Source: Hominilimicola fabiformis (lineage in GTDB: Bacteria > Bacillota > Clostridia > UBA1381). Taken from it: a stretch of 64,000 nt of DNA. The notes beneath the pieces were generated by a model that saw nothing but the letters and a program-made list of their open reading frames with translations, searched no databases and was not told the DNA's origin. The stretch lies in NCBI RefSeq assembly GCF_020687385.1, contig NZ_JAJEQM010000017.1:1-64000 (forward strand), written 5' to 3'. A program made the translations under genes and the position numbers. Below are positions 52,664 through 60,113 of this stretch, in pieces (positions within the stretch are counted from its first letter, which is position 1; the number at the start of each line of letters is the position of its first letter).

Positions 52664-53008
52664 ATGACAATAGAAGAGGCAAGCGAAAAATACTGTATTC
52701 CCATAAAAATTTTAAAAGAATATGAAAGTATGGAACTTTGCAAAACCGTAAAAAGAGTTATGGGCGAATGGCATTATGATGATGAAGATATAAAAAGATT
52801 AAGTATGATAATGACATTGTATGAAACAGATTTTTCAAAAGAAGATATTGATGAATATATGCAGCTGATACTGTCAGGCGAAAATGACGAGGAATGTCTT
52901 AAAATCCTAAGTCAAAAACGAAAAAAAGCGCTTGACAAAATTCATATATTAGAAAAACAAATATCTAATTTAGATTATTTAAAGAATGAAATAAAAAATA
53001 ATAATTAG
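52664..53008 (+). CDS. MerR family regulator
   Basis: A 114-residue MerR-type protein. Residues 1-60 form the DNA-binding region ('TIEEASEKYCIPIKILKEYESM', 'WHYDDEDIKRLSMIMTLYE'), and a coiled-coil dimerisation helix follows ('LSQKRKKALDKIHILEKQI'). There is no cysteine-rich effector tail. The ATG at 52664 has GGAGG upstream. The next gene starts 12 bases later, so the regulator heads an operon with a CMD-cupin protein. Confidence 0.82.
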   Translation: MTIEEASEKYCIPIKILKEYESMELCKTVKRVMGEWHYDDEDIKRLSMIMTLYETDFSKEDIDEYMQLILSGENDEECLKILSQKRKKALDKIHILEKQISNLDYLKNEIKNNN

Positions 53009-53020
53009 GAGGAATTTAAA

Positions 53021-53761
53021 ATGGTAAAACAAACAGCAGGTAGGGACAGTTTAGGCGATTTTGCTCCGAAATTCGCAGAACTGAATGATGATGTATTATT
53101 CGGAGAAGTATGGTCGCGAGAAGATAAATTGTCTTTAAAAATGAGATCAATACTTACAGTAACCGCATTGGTTAGCAAAGGTCTAATCGACAGTTCTTTT
53201 CAGTACCACGCAATGACCGCAAAGAAAAACGGCGTTACAAAAACAGAAATGGCAGAGATTTTAACACATCTTGCTTTTTATGTGGGTTGGCCGAACGCGT
53301 GGTCGGCATTTCGCGTTGTAAAAGAAGTGTATGCCGATGATACTACTGTTGAAAATCACGGAGGAATGTTCGGTATTGGTGAGGCAAATACGGCATATGC
53401 GAAGTATTTTATCGGAAACAGTTATTTAAAACCGCTTACAAATCCGAATGAAACGGTATTTGTGGCAAATGTAACTTTTGAGCCTGGTTGCCGTAATAAT
53501 TGGCACGTTCACCACGCAACAAGCGGTGGCGGTCAACTTCTTTTATGTGTAGACGGTGAAGGCTGGTATCAAGAAGAAGGCAAAGAACCGCAAAGCCTGA
53601 AAGCGGGCGATATAGTCGCTATTCCTGCAGGTGTCAAGCATTGGCACGGTGCAAAGGCAAACAGTTGGTTCAGCCATTTGGCAGTTGAGTGTCCGGGTGA
53701 AAATACATCAAATGAATGGTTTGAACCTGTTGATGATGAACATTATCCAAAAGAAAACTAA
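53021..53761 (+). CDS. Carboxymuconolactone decarboxylase-like and cupin fusion protein
   Basis: A 246-residue two-domain protein. Residues 1-110 are a CMD/AhpD-like helical domain ('KLSLKMRSILTVTALVSKG', 'HLAFYVGWPNAWSAF') without the CxxC of AhpD. Residues 130-240 are a cupin barrel with 'NNWHVHHATSGGGQLLLCVDGEGW' in parts and 'IPAGVKHWHGA', giving the metal-binding His set. Fusions of this kind are common in anaerobes and are thought to act in redox or detoxification chemistry; the substrate is unknown. The leader before the ATG is repeated exactly before the flavodoxin gene. Confidence 0.88.
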   Translation: MVKQTAGRDSLGDFAPKFAELNDDVLFGEVWSREDKLSLKMRSILTVTALVSKGLIDSSFQYHAMTAKKNGVTKTEMAEILTHLAFYVGWPNAWSAFRVVKEVYADDTTVENHGGMFGIGEANTAYAKYFIGNSYLKPLTNPNETVFVANVTFEPGCRNNWHVHHATSGGGQLLLCVDGEGWYQEEGKEPQSLKAGDIVAIPAGVKHWHGAKANSWFSHLAVECPGENTSNEWFEPVDDEHYPKEN

Positions 53762-53776
53762 AAGGAGAGAAACACC

Positions 53777-53911
53777 ATAAAAAGAATAATATCAATAATA
53801 ACATGAATTTACAGCTCGCTTGTATTTTGCGGTATAACAGGTTGTGTTGCAGGCGAAACAACACAAGCGACAGACAATACAGAAATGGCTTACAAACAGC
53901 GGATTCAATAA
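53777..53911 (+). pseudogene. Decayed small lipoprotein gene
   Basis: After AAAGGAGAG the expected start codon is ATA instead of ATG. The frame reads 'KRIISIIT', a TGA stop at 53804, 'IYSSLVFCGITGCVAGETTQ' and 'ATDNTEMAYK', then a stop. The pattern is a lipoprotein signal peptide with the lipobox Cys in 'GITGC'. Start loss plus an in-frame stop show the gene is dead. It lies between the CMD-cupin and flavodoxin genes. Confidence 0.65.
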
Positions 53912-53931
53912 GTAATTAGGAGGAATTTAAA

Positions 53932-54402
53932 ATGAGTAAAAAATTGGTAGCATATTTTTCCGCAAGCGGTGTTACAAAGAGCGTAGCGGAAAGAATTGCA
54001 AAAGTGGCTAATGCGGATTTATTTGAAATTAAACCTACAATGCCTTATACAAATGCAGACCTTGACTGGAGAGATAAAACAAGTCGCAGTTCAGTTGAAA
54101 TGAGCAATCCCGACTCACGTCCGAAAATAGCAAACAAGCTTGACAATATGGCAGATTACGATACAGTATTAATCGGTTTCCCAATTTGGTGGTACGTTGC
54201 ACCTATAATTATAGATACATTTGTTGAAAACTATGACTTGTCAGGTAAAACAATCGTTCCGTTTGCAACTTCAGGTGGCAGCGGTATGGGTAAGACAGTT
54301 GATGTTTTGAGCAAACTGAGCCCGAATGCAAAATGGCAAACAGGTAAAATGGTAAACGGTATATCGGAAAAAGAAATTAAAAATTGGGTAAGCAATTTAT
54401 AA
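53932..54402 (+). CDS. Flavodoxin
   Basis: A 156-residue flavodoxin. The phosphate loop is 'AYFSASGVTKSVAERIA'. 'DTVLIGFPIWWYVAPIIIDTF' carries the Trp pair beside the flavin, and 'ATSGGSGMGKT' is the second FMN loop. It likely acts as an electron carrier or quinone-type reductase with the CMD-cupin protein upstream. Strong ribosome binding site AGGAGG. Confidence 0.93.
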   Translation: MSKKLVAYFSASGVTKSVAERIAKVANADLFEIKPTMPYTNADLDWRDKTSRSSVEMSNPDSRPKIANKLDNMADYDTVLIGFPIWWYVAPIIIDTFVENYDLSGKTIVPFATSGGSGMGKTVDVLSKLSPNAKWQTGKMVNGISEKEIKNWVSNL

Positions 54403-54407
54403 TACTG

Positions 54408-54444
54408 AAAAAGGAAAGCATTAAGTTGCTTTCCTTTTTCTATG
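54408..54444. terminator. Terminator after flavodoxin gene
   Basis: A perfect 13-bp stem (AAAAAGGAAAGCA / TGCTTTCCTTTTT) with a 6-base loop. It also closes the minus-strand spoVM transcript that ends at 54447. Confidence 0.92.
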
Positions 54445-54446
54445 TA

Positions 54447-54515
54447 CTACATTTTAAAAATTGTTTTAACGATACCTCTAAGACATTTTGGCATTTTAAC
54501 GACAACGATTTTCAT
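54447..54515 (-). CDS. spoVM: Stage V sporulation protein SpoVM, 22 residues
   Basis: A tiny ORF on the minus strand encodes MKIVVVKMPKCLRGIVKTIF plus KM. Aligned to Bacillus SpoVM without gaps, it keeps Met1, Lys2, Lys7, Pro9, Lys10, Leu12, Gly14, Ile15 and Val16. Pro9 is the residue that sets the helix shape for recognition of the convex forespore membrane. SpoVM recruits the coat ATPase SpoIVA to the spore surface. AAAGGAG lies 9 bases before the ATG. It is 16 bases downstream of another small ORF and ends at a strong shared terminator. Confidence 0.88.
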   Translation of the reverse strand: MKIVVVKMPKCLRGIVKTIFKM

Positions 54516-54531
54516 TTTTACCTACTCCTTT

Positions 54532-54696
54532 CTACCATTTAAACAAACACAAATACCCAAAAAGCAGAAGAAAAATCATTTCGATTACCGCAATAATAGA
54601 CATAGGAAGAAATGCTCCCGCTATCACACCTGCACAAAATGACAAAGCCGCCAGCCCAACTGCCTTTGAACAACCTCTCATACAACAATTAAGCAT
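54532..54696 (-). CDS. 54-residue membrane protein upstream of spoVM
   Basis: A short ORF with AGGTGG 5 bases before the ATG. The product starts 'MLNCCMRGCSKAVGLAALSF', has two hydrophobic stretches separated by a Pro ('CAGVIAGAFLP', 'SIIAVIEMIFLLLFGYLCLF'), and ends 'KW'. Three cysteines lie in the first nine residues. Co-transcription with spoVM suggests a sporulation role. The upstream sequence on the minus strand has ACATATG and CATATTAT about 12 bases apart, loosely like a SigE promoter. The protein family is unknown to me. Confidence 0.7.
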   Translation of the reverse strand: MLNCCMRGCSKAVGLAALSFCAGVIAGAFLPMSIIAVIEMIFLLLFGYLCLFKW

Positions 54697-54772
54697 ATAT
54701 CCCACCTCTGTAATCTTTTAATATATAATATGTAAAAGAAAAACATATGTGAAAAATATTTTTGAAAAACTA

Positions 54773-54801
54773 TTGTAAGTTTATAACTTTTAATATATAA
54801 T
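54773..54801 (+). promoter_or_regulatory. Sigma-A promoter of the nfeD-SPFH genes
   Basis: TTGTAA (54773-54778), 17-base spacer, TATAAT (54796-54801), 22 bases before the ATG. Confidence 0.75.
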
Positions 54802-54823
54802 GAAATAGAGGGAGGTTATAGTT

Positions 54824-55258
54824 ATGGAACAGGCTGTAATATGGATTTTGGGAATAATAGCGTTTATTATTCTTGAGGCAGTTACTTATCAGCTTGTCAG
54901 CATTTGGTTTGCAATCGGTGCATTAGGAGGAATGATTGCGGCATTTTCAGGTGTAAATTTCTATGTTCAAATGGCTGTGTTTATTGCGGTATCATTTATT
55001 TGTATACTGTGTTTACGACCGATTTCAATGAAATTTTTCAAACCGAGAAATGTTGAAACAAATGCTCAAAGTTTGGTTGGTAAAGAAGTTTTGATAACGT
55101 GCGATGTCGATAATATCAGAGGCTTGGGAGAGGGCAAAGTTGACGGAAAAGTCTGGACTGTAAGAAGTATAGACAACTCTCATGTACTCAAAGGTGAAAC
55201 GGCTGTTATTGAAAAAATTGAGGGTGTAAAACTTATTGTAAAGAGAAAGGATGATTAA
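54824..55258 (+). CDS. NfeD family membrane protein
   Basis: A 144-residue NfeD-like protein: two or three membrane helices at 1-70, then an OB-fold domain with 'SLVGKEVLITCDVDN', 'GEGKVDGKVWTVRS' and 'KGETAVIEKIEGVKLIVK'. It acts with the SPFH protein encoded next, as in bacterial flotillin-like and stomatin operons that shape membrane microdomains. Strong GGGAGG site. Confidence 0.92.
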   Translation: MEQAVIWILGIIAFIILEAVTYQLVSIWFAIGALGGMIAAFSGVNFYVQMAVFIAVSFICILCLRPISMKFFKPRNVETNAQSLVGKEVLITCDVDNIRGLGEGKVDGKVWTVRSIDNSHVLKGETAVIEKIEGVKLIVKRKDD

Positions 55259-55259
55259 A

Positions 55260-56153
55260 ATGCCATTAGCAATTATACTTTTATTAATCATTATATTGGT
55301 GATTATTGTAGCAAATATCAAAATAGTTCCACAGGCACATTCATACATTATTGAACGTCTTGGCGGTTACTATGCAACATGGGGTGTCGGACTTCATTTT
55401 AAAGTGCCGTTTATAGACCGAATTGCAAAGAAAGTTAATTTAAAGGAACACGTTGTTGACTTTCCGCCGCAACCTGTTATAACAAAGGATAATGTAACAA
55501 TGCAGATTGATACGGTTGTTTATTATCAAATAACAGATCCTAAATTGTTTGCATATGGTGTTGAAAGACCTATGATGGCTATTGAAAATCTTACTGCAAC
55601 AACATTAAGAAATATTATAGGTGATCTTGAACTTGATGAAACATTGACATCACGTGATACTGTAAATACAAAAATGCGTGCAATTCTTGACGAGGCAACT
55701 GACCCATGGGGTATTAAGATTAACAGAGTTGAACTTAAAAACATTATGCCTCCTGCTGAAATTCAAGACGCAATGGAACGTCAGATGAAAGCCGAAAGAG
55801 AAAGACGTGAATCAATACTTCGTGCAGAGGGTGAAAAGAAGTCTGCAATTCTTTTGGCAGAGGGTGAAAAAGAGTCTGCAATACTTCGTGCAGAGGCTAA
55901 AAAACAAGCCGCTATTAAAGAGGCGGAAGGTGAGGCTGAAGCAATTATCGCAGTACAGACAGCCGTTGCCGAAGGTATCAGAAGAATTAACGACTCAAAG
56001 CCGAGTGAACCGTATATTGCAATAAAGGCGCTTGAAAGTTTTGAAAAAGCCGCTGATGGCAAGGCTACAAAGATAATTATACCGTCGGAAATACAAGGAC
56101 TTGCAGGACTTGTAACATCAATAAAAGAAATAGCAAAAAACGAAGATAAATAA
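55260..56153 (+). CDS. SPFH/band 7 (stomatin-like) protein
   Basis: A 297-residue stomatin/QmcA-type protein: an N-terminal membrane helix (1-22), then the SPFH domain starting 'IVPQAHSYIIERLGGYYATW'. 'QVITKDN'-like 'PVITKDNVTMQID' and 'TLTSRDTVNTKMRAILDEATDPWGI' in pieces are family features. An Ala/Glu/Lys coiled-coil follows at about 175-235, with repeated 'RAEGEKKSAILLAEGEKESA'. I chose the ATG at 55260, 9 bases after AAAGG and just after the nfeD stop. Confidence 0.93.
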   Translation: MPLAIILLLIIILVIIVANIKIVPQAHSYIIERLGGYYATWGVGLHFKVPFIDRIAKKVNLKEHVVDFPPQPVITKDNVTMQIDTVVYYQITDPKLFAYGVERPMMAIENLTATTLRNIIGDLELDETLTSRDTVNTKMRAILDEATDPWGIKINRVELKNIMPPAEIQDAMERQMKAERERRESILRAEGEKKSAILLAEGEKESAILRAEAKKQAAIKEAEGEAEAIIAVQTAVAEGIRRINDSKPSEPYIAIKALESFEKAADGKATKIIIPSEIQGLAGLVTSIKEIAKNEDK

Positions 56154-56156
56154 TTT

Positions 56157-56190
56157 AAAAAGCTCCCAAAATTTATTTTTGGGAGCTTTT
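56157..56190. terminator. Terminator after the SPFH gene
   Basis: A perfect stem of about 14 bp (AAAAGCTCCCAAAA / TTTTGGGAGCTTTT). Its right arm overlaps the last codons of the convergent minus-strand gene. Confidence 0.9.
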
Positions 56191-56475
56191 AACGTTGTCT
56201 AAAATTATACACGAATTATCAGCGGACATTTTATGAAGAATCATACCTATTTCGTCATTCTCACTTTTATCGCTTATCAATATATCACTTTCGGGATTTG
56301 CCGAAATAATCGAACGTATCTGACCTTCAATATCAATATCGGAATTATGTACTTCAAGAAGAATTTTCGTTTTAATATGGTTTTTCAAAAGTGCCGATGT
56401 AATTTCTTTTACAAAGAAGTATATTCCCATAGTACAAAACACAGTAAACAATGCAATAAAACATATATCCGTCAT
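56173..56475 (-). CDS. Hypothetical small membrane protein
   Basis: A 100-residue protein with one N-terminal membrane helix (about residues 5-25, 'FIALFTVFCTMGIYFFV'). A soluble part follows that looks alpha/beta ('TKILLEVHNSDIDIEGQI', 'DILISDKSENDEI', 'SCIILDNVK'). GGAGG precedes the ATG by 10 bases. Its codon pattern and good ribosome binding site argue that it, not the overlapping plus-strand frame, is the gene. I do not recognise a family. Confidence 0.65.
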   Translation of the reverse strand: MTDICFIALFTVFCTMGIYFFVKEITSALLKNHIKTKILLEVHNSDIDIEGQIRSIISANPESDILISDKSENDEIGMILHKMSADNSCIILDNVKSSQK

Positions 56476-56530
56476 ATCTAAAACACCTCCGCTTTATAAT
56501 ATGCGGTTTTAAATAAAAGGTGTGTATGAC

Positions 56531-56560
56531 TTGACAAATACATAGGATTTGTATTAAAAT
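56531..56560 (+). promoter_or_regulatory. Promoter of the aconitase gene
   Basis: TTGACA (56531-56536), 18-base spacer, TAAAAT (56555-56560), 34 bases before the ATG. Confidence 0.65.
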
Positions 56561-56594
56561 AATATAGAAAAATGAGTTTACGGAGGAAGTTGTT

Positions 56595-58526
56595 ATGGGA
56601 CAAACATTAACAGAAAAAATACTGTCTGCACATCTTGTTGAAGGTGAGATGGTAAAAGGCAGTGAAATCGGAATTAGAATTGACCAGACCCTTACACAGG
56701 ACGCAACAGGTACAATGGCATATCTTGAGTTTGAGGCTATGGGTGTGCCAAGAGTAAAAACAGAGCGTTCTGTTGCATATATTGACCATAATACATTGCA
56801 GAATGGTTTTGAAAATGCTGATGACCATAGATTTATCGGCAGTGTCTGTAAAAAACACGGAATTTACTTCTCAAGACCCGGTAACGGTATTTGTCACCAA
56901 GTACATCTTGAGCGTTTCGGTATTCCGGGTAAAACACTTATCGGTTCGGACAGCCATACACCGACAGGCGGCGGTATAGGAATGATTGCCATAGGCGCGG
57001 GCGGTATGGACGTTGCTGTAGCAATGGGCGGAGGTACATATTACATTACTTGCCCGAAAGTCGTTAAGGTAAATCTTACAGGCAAACTTCAACCGTGGGT
57101 TGCCGCAAAAGATGTAATTTTGGAAGTTCTAAAGCGTCTTTCTGTTAAGGGCGGTGTAGGCAAAGTTATCGAATACTGCGGTGAAGGAGTTAAAACTTTA
57201 TCAGTTCCCGAAAGAGCAACTATTACAAATATGGGTGCGGAACTTGGTGCAACAACATCAATATTCCCATCAGACGAAATAACACATGAATTCTTGAAAG
57301 CACAAGGCAGAGAAGATGCATACACACCTCTATGTGCAGACGCAGACGCTGTATATGACGAAGAAGTTAATATAGACCTTAGCAAACTTGAACCGCTTGC
57401 AGCTTGCCCTCATTCACCTGATAATGTTAAGTCGGTAAGTGAACTTAGCGGTATGAAGATTGACCAAGTTTGTATCGGTTCATGCACAAACTCATCACTT
57501 CTTGATATGATGAAAGTTGCACATATTCTAAAAGGCAAGACTGTTAATCCTGATGTTTCTCTTGCAATCGCTCCGGGTTCAAAGCAGGTTTTGAATATGC
57601 TTGCAAATAACGGTGCTTTGGCTATTATGATTGACGCAGGTGCAAGAATACTGGAAAGTGCTTGCGGTCCTTGTATAGGTATGGGACAGTCACCTAATTC
57701 AAAGGGTATTTCACTAAGAACGTTTAACAGAAACTTTGAAGGCAGAAGTGGTACAAAAGATGGTCAGATTTATCTTGTATCACCTGAAACAGCTGCTATT
57801 TCAGCTCTTACAGGTGTATTTACAGATCCGAGAACACTTGGTGACGCGGCTGATATAACATTGCCTGAAAAGTTCACAATAAACGATAATATGATAGTTC
57901 CTCCGGCAGATGAAAAGGATATGGACAGTATTGAAGTACTTAGAGGTCCTAATATTAAGCCTTTCCCTGTATCAGAGCCGTTAGCTGAAACAATAGACGC
58001 AAAATGCTCGCTAAAGGTCGGCGATAATATCACAACAGACCATATTATGCCTGCTGGTGCAAAGATTTTGCCATTGCGTTCAAATATTCCTAAGATTTCG
58101 GAATTCTGTTTCGCTGTATGTGACGAAAAGTTCCACGACAGAGCACTTGAACTTGGTAAGAGTATAATTGTCGGCGGTTCAAACTACGGACAGGGTTCTT
58201 CAAGAGAACACGCTGCACTTGCACCGTTGTATTTAGGTGTTAAGGCAGTTATCGTTAAGTCATTTGCAAGAATTCATATGGCTAATCTTATTAATGCCGG
58301 TATCGTGCCGCTAACATTTGCAAATGAATCGGATTACGATAAGATTGACCAAATGGACGAATTGAAGATTGAAAATATCGGTAAGCAAATTGCCAACGGT
58401 AAAGTTATTAAGGTGACAAACGTAACAAAAGGCTTTGATTTTGAGGTTAATGCAGATTTGTCAGACCGTCAAAAAGAAATGCTTTACGCAGGCGGACTTC
58501 TTAACTATACAAAACAAAATTCATAA
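56595..58526 (+). CDS. Aconitate hydratase
   Basis: A 643-residue aconitase of the shorter bacterial/mitochondrial-like type, converting citrate to isocitrate through cis-aconitate. The [4Fe-4S] ligands are the Cys of 'IGSCTNSS' and the pair in 'ACGPCIGMG'. 'GSDSHTPTGGG' and 'QDATGTMAYLEFEAMG' in pieces are active-site segments, and the C-terminal swivel domain has 'GGSNYGQGSSREHAA'. No citrate synthase or isocitrate dehydrogenase gene is adjacent. Ribosome binding site CGGAGGAAG. Confidence 0.95.
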   Translation: MGQTLTEKILSAHLVEGEMVKGSEIGIRIDQTLTQDATGTMAYLEFEAMGVPRVKTERSVAYIDHNTLQNGFENADDHRFIGSVCKKHGIYFSRPGNGICHQVHLERFGIPGKTLIGSDSHTPTGGGIGMIAIGAGGMDVAVAMGGGTYYITCPKVVKVNLTGKLQPWVAAKDVILEVLKRLSVKGGVGKVIEYCGEGVKTLSVPERATITNMGAELGATTSIFPSDEITHEFLKAQGREDAYTPLCADADAVYDEEVNIDLSKLEPLAACPHSPDNVKSVSELSGMKIDQVCIGSCTNSSLLDMMKVAHILKGKTVNPDVSLAIAPGSKQVLNMLANNGALAIMIDAGARILESACGPCIGMGQSPNSKGISLRTFNRNFEGRSGTKDGQIYLVSPETAAISALTGVFTDPRTLGDAADITLPEKFTINDNMIVPPADEKDMDSIEVLRGPNIKPFPVSEPLAETIDAKCSLKVGDNITTDHIMPAGAKILPLRSNIPKISEFCFAVCDEKFHDRALELGKSIIVGGSNYGQGSSREHAALAPLYLGVKAVIVKSFARIHMANLINAGIVPLTFANESDYDKIDQMDELKIENIGKQIANGKVIKVTNVTKGFDFEVNADLSDRQKEMLYAGGLLNYTKQNS

Positions 58527-58534
58527 TGTAATTC

Positions 58535-58566
58535 AAAATGCGATGCTTTTAGGTGTCGCATTTTTT
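58535..58566 (+). terminator. Terminator after aconitase gene
   Basis: AAAATGCGA (58535-58543) pairs with TCGCATTTT (58556-58564), followed by T. Confidence 0.8.
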
Positions 58567-58622
58567 GTGTTATAAGGTATAAAATATGTGAATGTCAAGT
58601 GTAACTTTAGTAATATAGCACA

Positions 58623-58651
58623 TTGACGGTACATATTTTTGATGATATAAT
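58623..58651 (+). promoter_or_regulatory. Sigma-A promoter of the cobalamin operon
   Basis: TTGACG (58623-58628), 17-base spacer, TATAAT (58646-58651), placed just upstream of the riboswitch. The leader is about 390 bases long. Confidence 0.85.
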
Positions 58652-58674
58652 ACTAAAAAATGAATAATCACACA

Positions 58675-58868
58675 AAGTGTCGGCTATATTGTATGGGTAT
58701 AGTCGGTGAAAAGGGAATCGGGTGAGAATCCCGAACGATAACAGTCGCTGTATGTATTGAAGTTTTTATATTTTTTGATGAAAGTCAGTCATTGGGAAAC
58801 TGAGAAGGCGAATATAAAAATGTTAAGCTCGCTTTATATAATACGAGTCAGAAGACCTGCTTTGATAC
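58675..58868 (+). ncRNA. Adenosylcobalamin (B12) riboswitch
   Basis: The core matches the cobalamin riboswitch. It shows 'CGGTGAAAAGGGAATCGGG' then 'TGAGAATCCCGAACG', 'AACAGTCGCTGTA' (equivalent to the CCGCCACTGT box), 'AAAGTCAGTCATTGGG', and near the 3' end 'GAGTCAGAAGACCTGCT', the conserved GTCAGxAGACCTGC box. It lies between a sigma-A promoter and a strong terminator at 58981, so it most likely works by B12-dependent premature termination. It controls the following four-gene operon. Confidence 0.93.
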
Positions 58869-58980
58869 TGCTCCGTACTTATTGATGTTGTCAATATAGG
58901 AGCAGTAGTATCGTACGCTTATATAAATGTATTAAGCGTGTTGTTTGCGTGCCGATATGTGATATACACAGGAAAACTCT

Positions 58981-59017
58981 GCTGTGATAATTTGAAAAAA
59001 TTATCACAGCTTTTTTT
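58981..59017 (+). terminator. Riboswitch-controlled intrinsic terminator
   Basis: A perfect 13-bp stem (GCTGTGATAATTT at 58981-58993 with its complement at 58998-59010), a 4-base loop and seven T, 30 bases before the first start codon. Between riboswitch and terminator, TACTGCTCC and GGAGCAGTA (near 58865-58908) can form another hairpin that may take part in switching. Confidence 0.88.
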
Positions 59018-59046
59018 ATTTGATTTTACAGAAACGGAGCGTATTA

Positions 59047-60093
59047 ATGAAAAAAATAATATCTTTAATGTTATCGTTTGTTTTGATTTCATCTGCAAAT
59101 GCTTTTGCGGTAAGTATTGACGATATAAACAGCGTCATAAGTGATACGGAAAAATATTTATATGATAATTCGAAAACTCCTACCGTATCATCGATAGGCG
59201 GTGAGTGGCTGATAATGGGACTGAGCAGAAATTACGGTGATATACCTGTCGGCTATTACGAGAATTATTACAACAATGTTGTCAATTATGTAAAAGAATG
59301 TGGCGGTGTATTGCATAACAAAAAATATACCGAATATTCAAGAGTTATAATTGCACTCACATCAATCGGAAAAGACCCTAAAAATGTCGGTGGATATAAT
59401 TTATTACTTCCTTTAGGAGATTTTGAAAAAACTACTTGGCAAGGTATAAACGGTGCAATATGGGCATTGATTGCACTTGACTGCGGACAGTATGATATGC
59501 CGTACAATGCCGATGCACAAATTCATGCAACAAGAGAAATGTATGTTGAAAAGATTATAAACAGTCAGCTTGATGACGGTGGATGGTCACTTTTGGGCAG
59601 TGGAGAGAGTGATGTTGATGTTACGGCAATGGCTCTGCAAGCACTTTCAAATTATACGGATAATTCAGAAGTGTCAAATTGTGTGAACAAGGCAATTTCT
59701 TTTTTATCGGCAAGTCAAAATAAAAACGGAGGATATTCAAGTTGGGGTACGGAAAATTCCGAAAGCTGCGCACAAGTCATTGTTGCACTTTGTGAACTCG
59801 GAATATCGCCTCTTGATGAACGCTTTGAAAAGAACGGCAAGAATTTAGCGGATAATTTAATGTCGTACTATACAATAGGCGACGGTTTTAAACATACATA
59901 CGACGGTGACGGTTCAAATCAAATGGCAACAGAACAATGTTTTTACAGTTTGGTGTCGCTAAAACGATTTATGAACGGCGATAATTCGCTTTATGATATG
60001 AGCGATGTCAGAAATATATCACAAGATGAAATTAATGTGATAAAAAACAGTTTACAGTTTGTAATGATGAATTTGATTTTGCTTAGAAAGTAA
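59047..60093 (+). CDS. Secreted alpha/alpha-barrel protein, transcobalamin alpha-domain-like
   Basis: A 348-residue protein with a signal peptide ending 'NAFA' near residue 21. The rest carries repeats typical of prenyltransferase/squalene-cyclase-type alpha/alpha toroids: 'INSQLDDGGWSLLGSG', 'DVTAMALQALSNY', 'FLSASQNKNGGYSSWGT', 'ESCAQVIVALCELGI', 'MATEQCFYSLVSLKRF'. The alpha domain of animal intrinsic factor and transcobalamin has this fold and contacts cobalamin. Position directly behind the B12 riboswitch and ahead of a DUF4430 protein suggests a secreted B12-capture role; this is inference. The ATG at 59047 has GGAG 8 bases upstream. No enzymatic Asp-rich cyclase motif was seen. Confidence 0.82.
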   Translation: MKKIISLMLSFVLISSANAFAVSIDDINSVISDTEKYLYDNSKTPTVSSIGGEWLIMGLSRNYGDIPVGYYENYYNNVVNYVKECGGVLHNKKYTEYSRVIIALTSIGKDPKNVGGYNLLLPLGDFEKTTWQGINGAIWALIALDCGQYDMPYNADAQIHATREMYVEKIINSQLDDGGWSLLGSGESDVDVTAMALQALSNYTDNSEVSNCVNKAISFLSASQNKNGGYSSWGTENSESCAQVIVALCELGISPLDERFEKNGKNLADNLMSYYTIGDGFKHTYDGDGSNQMATEQCFYSLVSLKRFMNGDNSLYDMSDVRNISQDEINVIKNSLQFVMMNLILLRK

Positions 60094-60113
60094 TAATTTT
60101 CAGGAGATATTGA

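Noticed and set aside
54442-54642. Plus-strand 66-codon frame opposite spoVM
   Set aside because: No ribosome binding site, basic low-complexity product, and it is antisense to two minus-strand genes with strong sites.
54715-54801. Direct repeat of a 15-base AT-rich string at 54715 and 54787 as a regulatory element
   Set aside because: Composition is nearly all A and T, the second copy coincides with an ordinary -10 region, and chance is likely.
56233-56481. Plus-strand 82-codon frame
   Set aside because: Antisense to the minus-strand 100-codon gene, which has GGAGG and a sensible membrane-helix-plus-domain layout.
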